Of a DNA stretch of 9,964 nucleotides, positions 1-7,429 are shown piece after piece. The DNA is from an uncultured Clostridium sp. (GTDB lineage: Bacteria > Bacillota > Clostridia > Lachnospirales > Lachnospiraceae). Location: NCBI GenBank assembly GCA_902464345.1, contig CABQJA010000072.1, positions 1 to 9,964 of the forward strand. Direction: 5' to 3'. A model generated the notes under the pieces. That model had not been told where the DNA came from. It saw only the letters and a list, made by a program, of their open reading frames with translations, and did not search any database. Made by a program: the position numbers and the translations under genes. Each line of letters starts with the position of its first letter. Within the stretch, counting starts at the first letter, position 1.

Positions 1-9
1 ATACGTGTG

Positions 10-64
10 GTTAGTTCTTTGTTAGTCCATGGTTAGTCTTTTGTTAGTTTCCCGTTATCATTCA
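10..64. repeat. Five tandem 11-bp units headed by GTTAGT
   Basis: GTTAGT occurs at 10, 21, 32 and 43, and a degenerate GTTATC at 54, so the period is exactly 11 bp. The five bases between the cores vary. Units 1/2 and 3/4 also pair loosely as a 22-bp repeat on the minus strand (ACTAACAAA.. alternating with ACTAACCA..). The array lies just after the rlmI stop codon and may continue beyond the left edge. Hexamers repeated once per helical turn resemble the operator layout of OmpR/PhoB-family response regulators (for example Bacillus PhoP boxes), so it could control a gene left of the window. That role is inference; the repeat itself is plain in the sequence. Confidence 0.8.
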
Positions 65-102
65 AGTAGAACATACCGTTTTCTCCATAAGCTTACCACT
101 CA

Positions 103-1305
103 TTACTTTTCATCAACAACCTGAAAAATGTAAAACTTCAGATAATACGAATCGTCCGCCGCCCAGAGGATCGGATGATCCGGTGCCTGCGTACGGAATT
201 CTACCTGTCTTAACCGCTTATGCACATTCCGTGCGGCCTGTCCGATGGTCTGTGTAAACAACTCATAGTCCATGAAATGGGAGCAGGAACAGGTCGCCAG
301 ATAGCCGCCATCCCGAATCAGCTTCATTGCCCGCAGGTTGATCTCCCGGTATCCCTTGACCGCATTCTTGATGGAATTGCGGGATTTCGTGAACGCCGGC
401 GGGTCTAAGATTACCACATCAAATGTTTCTCCCTGCCGCTCCAGCTCCGGCAACAGTTCAAATACATCTGCACATTGGAACCGAACTCTGTTTTCCAAAT
501 GATTTAATCTCGCATTTTCCTCTGCCTGTGCAACTCCGAGCTCGGAGGCATCCACACCCAACACACTGGCAGCGCCTGCCATTCCCGCATTCAACGCAAA
601 GGAACCCGTATGTGTAAAGCAATCCAACACCTTTGCATTCGGGCAGATCTTCCAGATGGATTTCCGGTTATTCTTCTGATCCAGGAAAAAGCCTGTCTTC
701 TGTCCTTCTTTTACATCTACCATATAATGAACTTCGTTCTCAACGATTTCCACCTTGGTATCAAACGGCTCTCCAATAAATCCCTTAATACGCTCCATGC
801 CTTCCTGTTCCCGGACCTTGGCATCGCTCCGCTCATAGACACCACGGATCCGGATTCCATCCTGTGCCATAAGCTCCTTCAGGGTATCAATGATCAATAA
901 TTTAAACCGGTCAATGCCAAGTGCCAGAGACTGCACAACCAGTACATCCGAGAACTTGTCTACCACAATTCCCGGAAGGAAATCCGCCTCGCCGAAAATC
1001 ACTCTGCAGCTGCCGGTATCGATTACCTGCTTCCGGTATTCCCATGCATTCTTCACCCGCATACGGATAAATGCTTCATCGATCTCTGTATCCTTATCCC
1101 GTGTCATCATCCGAACCATCAGCTTGGATTTCCGGTTAATATAACCTCTTCCCATCGGATATCCGTCAAAGTCATGTACGATTACAATGTCACCATCCTG
1201 AAAATCGCCCATGATGCTCTCAACTTCATTATCGTAGATCCATGGTCCGCCGGCTTTCAGACTGCGGCCTTCCCCCTTTTTCAATGTTACGATTGCCTGA
1301 CTCAT
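103..1305 (-). CDS. rlmI: Class I SAM-dependent rRNA methyltransferase, RlmI family (23S rRNA m5C)
   Basis: The protein has 400 residues, close to the 396 of E. coli RlmI, which makes 5-methylcytosine at position 1962 of 23S rRNA in the cytoplasm. Residues 1-75 form a PUA-type RNA-binding domain (VTLKKGEGRSLKAGGPWIY). The Rossmann methyltransferase follows, with SAM motif I VLDCFTHTGSFALNAG at 227-242, the acidic VDAS at about 251, the DPPAF motif at 301-305, and CSCSHF at 339-344 carrying the candidate catalytic cysteine. The ATG at 1305 is preceded at five bases by a perfect AGGAGGAG (1311-1318), so the start is secure. The gene is last in the minus-strand run, 259 bp after a MATE gene, and its leader is filled by an 18-bp minisatellite. 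The family assignment is firm; the exact target base is by homology to RlmI. Confidence 0.93.
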   Translation of the reverse strand: MSQAIVTLKKGEGRSLKAGGPWIYDNEVESIMGDFQDGDIVIVHDFDGYPMGRGYINRKSKLMVRMMTRDKDTEIDEAFIRMRVKNAWEYRKQVIDTGSCRVIFGEADFLPGIVVDKFSDVLVVQSLALGIDRFKLLIIDTLKELMAQDGIRIRGVYERSDAKVREQEGMERIKGFIGEPFDTKVEIVENEVHYMVDVKEGQKTGFFLDQKNNRKSIWKICPNAKVLDCFTHTGSFALNAGMAGAASVLGVDASELGVAQAEENARLNHLENRVRFQCADVFELLPELERQGETFDVVILDPPAFTKSRNSIKNAVKGYREINLRAMKLIRDGGYLATCSCSHFMDYELFTQTIGQAARNVHKRLRQVEFRTQAPDHPILWAADDSYYLKFYIFQVVDEK

Positions 1306-1564
1306 GCTCGCTCCTCCTGTTTGTTTCCTTCCTGTTTCTGTTTATCTTCTCTGTTATTGTTTATCTTCTTGTTTCTGTTTACCTTCCAGTTTCTATTTCC
1401 TTCTTGTCTCTGTCTATCTTCTCTGTTATTGTCTATCTTCTTGTTTTTGTTTCTTCCCTGTTTCTATATTCCTATGTTACTTCTGTCAGATCATTATTTT
1501 CGATTTGATCCGTTCCTGCTTTCTATTTATTGTTGCCTGTTTTCGGTTTTATCTGTCATATTCA
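1306..1564 (-). other. Repeat-rich intergenic leader of rlmI
   Basis: This 259-bp gap between the second MATE gene and rlmI is the longest non-coding stretch. On the sense (minus) strand it is strongly purine-rich and holds the minisatellite at 1333-1474. A possible weak promoter lies upstream of the repeats: CTGACA at 1489-1484 and TATAGA at 1468-1463, but the 15-bp spacing is short. I saw no hairpin with a T tract, so there is no convincing terminator for the MATE gene. No minus-strand reading frame of useful length is present. Confidence 0.6.
1333..1474. repeat. 18-bp minisatellite, about 8 units, in a 72-bp higher-order repeat
   Basis: The plus-strand unit is close to TGTTTCTGTTTATCTTCT. 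Units start at about 1333, 1352, 1370, 1388, 1405, 1424, 1442 and 1459, with lengths of 17-19 bp and the last partial. Four units make a 72-bp repeat: 1324-1395 matches 1396-1467 nearly throughout, including the ATCTTCTCTGTTATTGT core at 1344-1360 and 1416-1432. The array ends about 15 bp upstream of the rlmI Shine-Dalgarno. As RNA it would be an A/G-rich, largely unstructured leader. It does not extend any coding frame on the minus strand. Confidence 0.85.
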
Positions 1565-2926
1565 CTATTCCTCTTGCAGTTTCCCGGATTTCTCCAGCTC
1601 CTTACTTACCTTCCGGATGCAAAAAATACAGGTTGGAATAATATAAATGCATGCGGATATCCAGGCCGTCTGATCAGAAAAACAGATTGCAGTGTAGCCA
1701 AAGGTCCCGACAAATCCCAGGCTCACAACACTTCTCGCAATCATTTCCGTTACACCGGAGAATATCGCACGTCCGGAATAGCCCAGTCCCTGCGTACTCA
1801 TACGGCACACATTCAGAATACCCAGACTCCAGAAGAAATACCCCATGCACCGAAGGTATTTCTGTGCCGCATCCAGAACCAGAACCTCTTCCGGCTTAAT
1901 GAAGATCATTGCCATTGCCCGTCCGGCAAAAATCATGATCACTCCTGCCAGAAGTCCATAGCTGACTCCGACCGCAACACCCTGTAAAATTCCCTGTTTA
2001 ATCCGCTTCGGTTTCCCGGCGCCTAGATTCTGTCCACAGAATACAGACACTGCAGTAGCCAGCGCATCAAACGGGCACATCAGGAACTGCTTTAATCTGG
2101 CTGCCGCCGTAAAGCCTGACACATACACACTGCCAAGTCCGTTATTGGCGGACTGCATCACCATACTTCCGATTGCCGTGATCGAATACTGCAGTCCCAT
2201 CGGTACTCCCATAATCAACATGGTACGGATCGCATTTCCTTTTCCGACACAATCTTCTTTCCGCAACTGGAGTGCCTCCACCTTCTTTCGAATAAAGATC
2301 AGACACAGGCATCCGCTGATTGCCTGCGCGGTTATCGTTGCAATTGCCGCTCCGGCACAGCCCCACTGCAGCACCAGAATGCAGAAAAAGTCCAGTCCGA
2401 TGTTTAATATCGCGGAAATTGCCAGAAATACGAATGGTGTCCGGCTGTCTCCGACCGCCCGCAAAATACTGGACAGATAATTATATAACAGTGTAAACGG
2501 TATTCCTAAGAAGATTACCAGCAGATACCGATATGCCTCCTGATAAATATTATCCGGTGTCGACAGGAGATGCAGGATCTGCGGGCATAGCAACGCACAA
2601 AGGACAGTCAGAACAACCGCGAAGCCGCCGGTCAGCAGGAACCCATGATATACATAATTCCGCATTTCCTTCATGTTACCGGCTCCAAAGCTCTTGGATA
2701 CCGGCACGCCAAATCCGCAGCTGATTCCTATACAAAAGCCCAGCACCAGAAACTGTACACTGCTGGATGCACCGACACCTGCCAGTGCATCCGATCCCAG
2801 CGTCTGTCCCACGATTGCCGCATCAATAATGTTATATGTCTGCTGCAACAGATTTCCCAGCAGCAAAGGGATTGCAAACTGTATGATCAGTCCAAACGAT
2901 TTCCCCTCTGTCATATTCTTTGTCAT
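1565..2926 (-). CDS. MATE family efflux transporter (second of tandem pair)
   Basis: The protein has 453 residues with about twelve hydrophobic segments in two homologous halves, typical of MATE cation/drug antiporters of the inner membrane. The family motif near the N-terminus reads IPLLLGNLLQQTYNIIDAAI followed by VGQTLGSDALAGVG, and the loop GVPVSKSFGAGN is typical of DinF/NorM-like members. Three starts are close together: TTG at 2935, ATG at 2932 and ATG at 2926. AGAAGG (2941-2936) is only three bases from the ATG at 2932 but nine from 2926, so I place the start at 2926 (MTKNMTEG). It follows the other MATE gene by about 80 bp. The two paralogues are diverged, not a recent duplication. 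The substrate cannot be told from sequence. Confidence 0.92.
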   Translation of the reverse strand: MTKNMTEGKSFGLIIQFAIPLLLGNLLQQTYNIIDAAIVGQTLGSDALAGVGASSSVQFLVLGFCIGISCGFGVPVSKSFGAGNMKEMRNYVYHGFLLTGGFAVVLTVLCALLCPQILHLLSTPDNIYQEAYRYLLVIFLGIPFTLLYNYLSSILRAVGDSRTPFVFLAISAILNIGLDFFCILVLQWGCAGAAIATITAQAISGCLCLIFIRKKVEALQLRKEDCVGKGNAIRTMLIMGVPMGLQYSITAIGSMVMQSANNGLGSVYVSGFTAAARLKQFLMCPFDALATAVSVFCGQNLGAGKPKRIKQGILQGVAVGVSYGLLAGVIMIFAGRAMAMIFIKPEEVLVLDAAQKYLRCMGYFFWSLGILNVCRMSTQGLGYSGRAIFSGVTEMIARSVVSLGFVGTFGYTAICFSDQTAWISACIYIIPTCIFCIRKVSKELEKSGKLQEE

Positions 2927-2935
2927 TGACATCAA

Positions 2936-2941
2936 CCTTCT
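2936..2941 (-). promoter_or_regulatory. Ribosome binding site deciding the second MATE start
   Basis: The sense-strand AGAAGG lies nine bases before the ATG at 2926, three before the ATG at 2932 and none before the TTG at 2935. Normal spacing favours 2926. Confidence 0.55.
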
Positions 2942-3005
2942 TTTCTGTATTTATCATCTAAGTATTCTGCATCTTATTCTTATCCCATCCATCTGCCCGG
3001 CAGAC

Positions 3006-4376
3006 TTATGAATCAACCAGATTGGTGATCCAGACTCCCTTCTTTACCAGAATATAACCTACAATTACTTTGATCATATCCATGCTCTGCACGATTGCAT
3101 ACACGCCAAGAATCGGAAGCTGTGTATAAGAGGAGAGTACAAATGCCACCGGCACCGGAATCACCCAGGTAAACACACTGTCAAACAGAAAGGTGATCAC
3201 TGTCTTTCCTCCGGATCGCAGTGTAAAATAAAGCACATTTAAAAATCCCTGCAACGGGAAAAAGAGTGCCGTTATCACAATAAACCAGCGTCCCAGATCC
3301 TTTACCTCCGGCGTAGTATCATATAATGCTGGAAATCCCCTGGAACATAGTACCAGGATACCGGTCAGGAGCAGGCACATGGCACCGGTAAACCACATCA
3401 ATTTCGTGGAATTCTTCTTTGCCTCTTCGAACTTCGATGCTCCCAGATACTGTCCGATCAGAATGCCGACCGCATTTCCCATCGCTACAAATACCACATT
3501 CAGCAGATTGCAGATGGCGTTGGAGATATTCAGTCCCGCTACTACCTGCAGACCTCGGATGGAATAGCACTGCGTTAACACTGCAATTCCGCCTGCCCAT
3601 AAAAACTCATTTAAAAAGATTGGAATTCCCTTCCGGATCACAATCCCCATTTCATGCATCGGAAGCTTCATTGTCCGGTAAATCTCTTTTAAGAATGTAT
3701 GCTCCTCCCGCTTTGCATGGGACCACACGATCACAACTGTCATTTCTACTACCCTGGCAAGCACCGTAGCGATCGCCGCACCCCGGACACCCAGCCGTGG
3801 AAAGCCGAACTTTCCATATATCAGAAAGTAATTAAATACCACATCCACCACTACCGATGCCACACCGGCGATCATTGGCTTCATACTCTCACCGGTTTCC
3901 CGCAGACTGCTGGCATATACCTGTGTAATAGAGAACGGGATCAGTCCAAGCAGCATAATGTGAAGATACTGCAAGCTGTACTCCAGGGTTGCCCCGGCAT
4001 CAATATCCGCAGATGTTCCGTGCAGATACAGACTGATCAGCTGACTGCCGCCAAAGAAAAACACTGCAATTCCTGCCAGTGCACACAGGATACAGATCCA
4101 GAGCTTCAACCGGAAAATATCCTGAAATCCCTTCGTATTCCCTTGTCCGTAATACTGTGCTCCGTAAATTCCCGGTCCCGATATTCCGCCGAAAATAGCC
4201 AGATTAAACACAAAAATCAGCTGTCCCGCAATGGAAACAGCCGTCATACTCTCTGTTCCCAGCCGTCCGACCATCAAATTGTCGACCAGACTTACCGCAT
4301 TGGTAATTCCGTTCTGAACCATCATCGGAACCGCCAGGAGCAGAGCCTTCTTATAAATCGCATTCTTATTATTCAT
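3006..4376 (-). CDS. MATE family efflux transporter (first of tandem pair)
   Basis: The protein has 456 residues from the ATG at 4376 (MNNKNAIYKKALLLAVPMMV) with about twelve membrane segments. The MATE signature appears as NAVSLVDNLMVGRLGTESM, followed by GGISGPGIYGAQYYGQGN. Members exchange sodium or protons for organic cations, drugs or metabolites across the membrane; no substrate can be assigned. The frame stays open upstream to a TTG at 4448, but that stretch holds a strong promoter and would overlap the upstream gene's stop codon. The ATG at 4376 has AGGTGA four bases upstream (4386-4381), so it is preferred. Together with the next gene it could form a two-transporter unit; MATE proteins normally work alone, so a heteromer is not implied. 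Confidence 0.92.
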   Translation of the reverse strand: MNNKNAIYKKALLLAVPMMVQNGITNAVSLVDNLMVGRLGTESMTAVSIAGQLIFVFNLAIFGGISGPGIYGAQYYGQGNTKGFQDIFRLKLWICILCALAGIAVFFFGGSQLISLYLHGTSADIDAGATLEYSLQYLHIMLLGLIPFSITQVYASSLRETGESMKPMIAGVASVVVDVVFNYFLIYGKFGFPRLGVRGAAIATVLARVVEMTVVIVWSHAKREEHTFLKEIYRTMKLPMHEMGIVIRKGIPIFLNEFLWAGGIAVLTQCYSIRGLQVVAGLNISNAICNLLNVVFVAMGNAVGILIGQYLGASKFEEAKKNSTKLMWFTGAMCLLLTGILVLCSRGFPALYDTTPEVKDLGRWFIVITALFFPLQGFLNVLYFTLRSGGKTVITFLFDSVFTWVIPVPVAFVLSSYTQLPILGVYAIVQSMDMIKVIVGYILVKKGVWITNLVDS

Positions 4377-4380
4377 TTTC

Positions 4381-4386
4381 TCACCT
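4381..4386 (-). promoter_or_regulatory. Ribosome binding site deciding the first MATE start
   Basis: The sense-strand AGGTGA ends four bases before the ATG at 4376. No comparable site precedes the in-frame TTG at 4448 or ATG at 4424, which also lie within or upstream of the predicted -10 box. Confidence 0.6.
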
Positions 4387-4419
4387 GCAACATTTCTACA
4401 GTCATTCTTGTTCCGGATA

Positions 4420-4448
4420 ATCATAATCCAAACTGTACAAATCGTCAA
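4420..4448 (-). promoter_or_regulatory. Sigma-70/SigA-type promoter for the tandem MATE genes
   Basis: On the minus strand, TTGACG (4448-4443, five of six matches to the -35 consensus) is followed after exactly 17 bp by TATGAT (4425-4420, five of six matches to the -10). The -35 box contains the TGA stop codon of the upstream gene. Transcription should begin near 4413, giving a leader of about 37 nt to the ATG at 4376. It would let the MATE pair be expressed independently of the envelope genes upstream. Confidence 0.7.
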
Positions 4449-5332
4449 TCTATTTCATTATATTCCTGAAATGCTGCATAATACCGGGCTGTTACCTCCC
4501 CATACTTCTGTGCCCAGCTGTTCGTGCCATTGTACCGTGCCATGACCTGTCTGGTCTCATCCTCTGTCAGCAGTGTGCTAACCTGCTGGTCATCCATGAT
4601 CTTTGCCAGAACCATTGCCTCCGTATCGATACAACAGGTATCATCCTGCAATCCCATCCAGAACTGCTCTAAAGTTGCAATGTCTGACGGATCGTATTCC
4701 GTACCATATTTCCAGTTATGCGCCTCGATTGCGGTTTTCGCATAAATCTGTGCGATCCCGGTCGAGGAATCCTGCTTCCGTATCATCCGAAACAGGGATG
4801 CCTCTCCCGCTGTTCCGCTCCCATTTTCTGTCTGCCGGTCTTCTTCTGCATAAGTCATGGTCACCCATGCATCTGCCACCGGATCCTCTATCCCATAGAA
4901 CCGAAGTTCCTGAAACAGGACTGCCTGAATCATTGCCTTCTCTACTCCGTATTTCTGAGCTGCCGCCGTAATCTCCGCGTCATACTGCAGTACGCAGTCC
5001 AGTGCATCCTCCGTGGAATAGCAGGGAGCTGTTTTTATCATCTGCCCCAGATTCATATAGTCCTCTACTGCCTTCTCCAGCTTAATCTGCAGCTGTGCTT
5101 CCGAAGTCTGTGACTCACATCCATTCACCGTAATAACCGTCATGATCTGTGATTTCTTCCAATACGTATCATAATGATTCTGCATAAAAGAAACTATTCC
5201 AAGCACCAGAATCAGACCACACACAATCCTTGTCTGTGCCTTTTCATTATACTGTTTTCGCCTGCTTTTTTCACGCTTCACCGGACTGCACACTCCCTGT
5301 ATCCAAACCTTATCTCTTACTCTCTTATTCAT
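4445..5332 (-). CDS. Membrane-anchored lytic-transglycosylase-like (lysozyme-fold) protein
   Basis: From the ATG at 5332 (MNKRVRDKVW) the protein has 295 residues. A basic cytoplasmic N-terminus is followed by one membrane segment at about 35-51 (RIVCGLILVLGIVSFM), and the rest should face outward. Features of the SLT/lysozyme fold are visible: IQAVLFQELRFYG with a candidate catalytic Glu at 142, SSTGIAQI at about 189-196 in place of the usual S.GLMQ, and ARYNGT....YGEVTARYY at about 265-285, like the YNGG/YG..V..Y motif. It would cleave peptidoglycan glycan strands, but the match is by motif only. Outward-facing Cys 72, 104, 113, 233 and 234 are unusual. An in-frame ATG at 5374 has no ribosome site; 5332 has only a weak AGAAAGAA. 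It sits 113 bp after the surface-protein gene. Confidence 0.6.
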   Translation of the reverse strand: MNKRVRDKVWIQGVCSPVKREKSRRKQYNEKAQTRIVCGLILVLGIVSFMQNHYDTYWKKSQIMTVITVNGCESQTSEAQLQIKLEKAVEDYMNLGQMIKTAPCYSTEDALDCVLQYDAEITAAAQKYGVEKAMIQAVLFQELRFYGIEDPVADAWVTMTYAEEDRQTENGSGTAGEASLFRMIRKQDSSTGIAQIYAKTAIEAHNWKYGTEYDPSDIATLEQFWMGLQDDTCCIDTEAMVLAKIMDDQQVSTLLTEDETRQVMARYNGTNSWAQKYGEVTARYYAAFQEYNEID

Positions 5333-5390
5333 AGTTCTTTCTGTTTGTGCATTTAAAATACCAGAATACTCCATATTAGATACAACGAAT

Positions 5391-5409
5391 CGGCATCAAA
5401 ACGGCATCA
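5391..5409. repeat. Direct repeat of CGGCATCA, 11-bp period
   Basis: CGGCATCA at 5391-5398 recurs at 5402-5409 with a three-base spacer. It lies between the surface-protein stop and the transglycosylase-like gene, about 60 bp before that gene's start. A related pair is found at 7430-7448. It could be a binding site; nothing in the sequence proves it. Confidence 0.6.
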
Positions 5410-5445
5410 TGTTTTATAATAAATTCTTTCGGCAGGTGTTTCCTT

Positions 5446-7311
5446 CTACTGCTTCTTCCGGATCGCACAGGTCAAACCGATCCCTGCGATCAACAGGAAT
5501 GCAAGACATGCATATAGATTGACCGGATCTCCCGTTCCCGGTGTCGCAGCGGTTCCGGTTGTTTTAACCTCTGTCGTCGATGCTGCCGTCTCTGTTGTTA
5601 CGGTAGATGCTTCGGTTGTCCTACGAGCTTCTGTTGTAGTAGATGCTTCTGTTGTTCTCCGATCCTCTGTTGTAGTTGTACCTCTGTCTTCGGTCGTATC
5701 CTTCGATGAATCCTCCGTAGTACCCTTCGTCTGCTTACCGGCAATCGCATAGTTTGAAAAACCGGATGTCCGGAAAGTAATGGTTCTGCTCTTTGCATCA
5801 TATACAGTCGGTATCACTTCATAAGTACCATCCTGCTTTTCATGTACGATCACAAACTCATCTCCATCGACACCCTGTGCTAATTGCAGCGTAATCGTCG
5901 CCTGATGATTCAACTGTCTGATCGCATTGATCCACATATCCGTGTCTGTGCCCTTATATATAATCTGATTCAGTTCCATCTTCAGATAAGAAGCAATCTC
6001 ATACCCTTCCGCCTTTGCTTCAAAGTTATTCTTCGCCTCATCACTCACTTCCGTATCCTGAACCGACAGCATCACCGATCCGGAATCCAGCTCACCGCTT
6101 TCCAATGCAATCTCTGCTTCTCTGACCTTTGAGGATTCCAGGATCACCTTATCGTCCACTTTTTCAAAAATCGCACCGATATGCACATTGGCATCCGGCA
6201 TCACATACTCAAATGTAGACTGTTCCGCTCTCGCCGTCAGCACCTCATCATTAATCTTGACAGAAGTTAACTGATAACCATAATCCGGTTTCAAACGGAA
6301 GACAACCGTACTTCCCGGAAATACAGACGCCCAACCGTTATTTTTCTCCAGATCCTGCTTGACACATGAAAGATCAACGGAATTTCCTTCCTCATCCTTA
6401 ATTTCCAGAATCTCTACCGTACCGTTTTTTACCAGTTCATCGTCCTTCAGAGACGAATTATCTCTCCGGTCGGCTGCCCAGATAATGGTTCTTGGCACCG
6501 GTGTCACCGCTGTAGACTTCTTAACGACAATGTTATATGAACTGGCAGGTTCTACTGTAAACTCGATTCTGTCTCCTACATTTTCCGGCAAATGAATATC
6601 CTTACCATTTACATTTACAGAACCGATCGTTCCATCACCAAACGCCAGCTGGATTGTAATCAGATTCTGGATATTACCGGTCGCATAACCTCGTGCAGCC
6701 CCCGTGATTGTAGCAGCTTCCTTCCCAACCCGGTCGCCATTCAGATAAACCGACATTCCAATGCCATCATAGAGTGCTCTGACTGCTATCGTATCCGGAT
6801 ACTGTGGTCTCGGTGAAATCGGGCTCAATGTCATCTGAATTTCCAATCTTCCGCTAAACTCATTCGTATCCAGCTTCACATAGGTATTGGCAGTCACATC
6901 ATATCCGGTCTCATTGATATATAACAGCGGAGTTCCATCCGGTATATCTATGTTTCCTATATCAGCCGGATCATTGACCACTATATTTGTTTTTATCTTC
7001 AGATAATATTCCTTTTCATTCAGGTCGATCAGACTGACACCTTCGGTAATTGCACATGTCTGGTAGGTTTCCTCCTGGTCAGAATTCTTAGTCACCAATT
7101 CCACGATATACTCCACATTCGGATATCCTTCCTTCTGCCAGATTACCTTTCCATCCCGTATTGCCACCGACATATCGCTACTCTCCACAAAATCTAATAG
7201 CGCCCAATTTTCAGAATCTGCATAAACAGAATCCACATGTCCGGTACACAATGCCAATATCATTGCCACACAAATACAAATACTCAGGATTACACTTGTC
7301 TTCTTATTCAT
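5446..7311 (-). CDS. Secreted cell-surface protein with InlB-type repeat, Thr-rich stalk and sorting-like tail
   Basis: The protein has 621 residues. A signal peptide (about 1-31, KK then a hydrophobic core, likely cut after VYA) leads to a beta-rich ectodomain. Residues 330-383 (VVFRLKPDYGYQLTSVKIN ... YVMPDANVHIGAIF) match the divergent InlB B-repeat type often called Bacterial repeat domain; 218-265 looks like a weaker copy. Residues about 400-525, ending TFRTSGFSNYAIAGK, resemble the domain that often precedes the stalk in Clostridia surface proteins. A Thr/Glu-rich linker (528-590) leads to TPGTGDP at 590-596, a hydrophobic segment at about 598-616 and RKKQ. This is the layout of a sortase substrate, with PGTGD in place of LPXTG. 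The start ATG has GGGGG seven bases upstream. Ligand and role are unknown; adhesion or wall display is inference. Confidence 0.85.
   Translation of the reverse strand: MNKKTSVILSICICVAMILALCTGHVDSVYADSENWALLDFVESSDMSVAIRDGKVIWQKEGYPNVEYIVELVTKNSDQEETYQTCAITEGVSLIDLNEKEYYLKIKTNIVVNDPADIGNIDIPDGTPLLYINETGYDVTANTYVKLDTNEFSGRLEIQMTLSPISPRPQYPDTIAVRALYDGIGMSVYLNGDRVGKEAATITGAARGYATGNIQNLITIQLAFGDGTIGSVNVNGKDIHLPENVGDRIEFTVEPASSYNIVVKKSTAVTPVPRTIIWAADRRDNSSLKDDELVKNGTVEILEIKDEEGNSVDLSCVKQDLEKNNGWASVFPGSTVVFRLKPDYGYQLTSVKINDEVLTARAEQSTFEYVMPDANVHIGAIFEKVDDKVILESSKVREAEIALESGELDSGSVMLSVQDTEVSDEAKNNFEAKAEGYEIASYLKMELNQIIYKGTDTDMWINAIRQLNHQATITLQLAQGVDGDEFVIVHEKQDGTYEVIPTVYDAKSRTITFRTSGFSNYAIAGKQTKGTTEDSSKDTTEDRGTTTTEDRRTTEASTTTEARRTTEASTVTTETAASTTEVKTTGTAATPGTGDPVNLYACLAFLLIAGIGLTCAIRKKQ
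5603..5674. repeat. 36-bp tandem duplication in the Thr-rich stalk
   Basis: The block 5603-5638 is repeated at 5639-5674 with 31 of 36 bases identical (both start GTAGATGCTTC and end CTGTTGTA). It encodes two copies of a 12-residue unit of the type TTE(A/D)RRTTEAST, and a decayed third copy follows. In-frame gain or loss of units would change stalk length without breaking the gene. Confidence 0.8.
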
Positions 7312-7372
7312 TCGAATTCCCCCTTTGATTATAATTATGAGTCTTAGCGCAGAAATCCCATTTTTATTTGTA

Positions 7373-7402
7373 ATGGTACAATACTTTTCCGGGCGGTTTC
7401 AA
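7373..7402 (-). promoter_or_regulatory. Possible promoter of the surface-protein gene
   Basis: On the minus strand TTGAAA (7402-7397) is followed after 18 bp by TACCAT (7378-7373), giving a leader of about 55 nt. A perfect TATAAT also lies at 7333-7328, but it has no matching -35 box and would start transcription almost on the ribosome site. The first option is more workable, though neither is strong. Confidence 0.3.
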
Positions 7403-7429
7403 GTCTCTGACATCAAACAGACAGTTTTT

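Noticed and set aside
10..64. CRISPR-like array
   Set aside because: Units of 11 bp with 5-bp spacers are far too short for CRISPR repeats and spacers, and no cas genes are present.
1174..1987. Long plus-strand open frames across the rlmI/MATE gap
   Set aside because: The pyrimidine-rich minisatellite lacks stop codons in all three plus frames, and the frames run antisense into rlmI and MATE. The translations are low-complexity Leu/Phe/Ser with no family signal.
2992..3004. TCTGC-CCG-GCAGA hairpin between the MATE genes as a terminator
   Set aside because: The stem is five base pairs and is not followed by a T tract on the minus strand, so it is unlikely to stop transcription.
1565..4376. 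Tandem MATE genes as a recent duplication
   Set aside because: The two proteins differ throughout, including their N-terminal motifs, so they are old paralogues or independent acquisitions.
3699..4469. Plus-strand open frame of 256 residues
   Set aside because: It is antisense to the MATE gene, with biased composition and no ribosome site; the MATE protein on the other strand is unambiguous.
6190..6203. GGCATC-C-GGCATCA pair resembling the intergenic repeats
   Set aside because: It lies inside the surface-protein coding sequence and encodes the MPDAN motif of the InlB-type repeat, so it is best explained by protein sequence.
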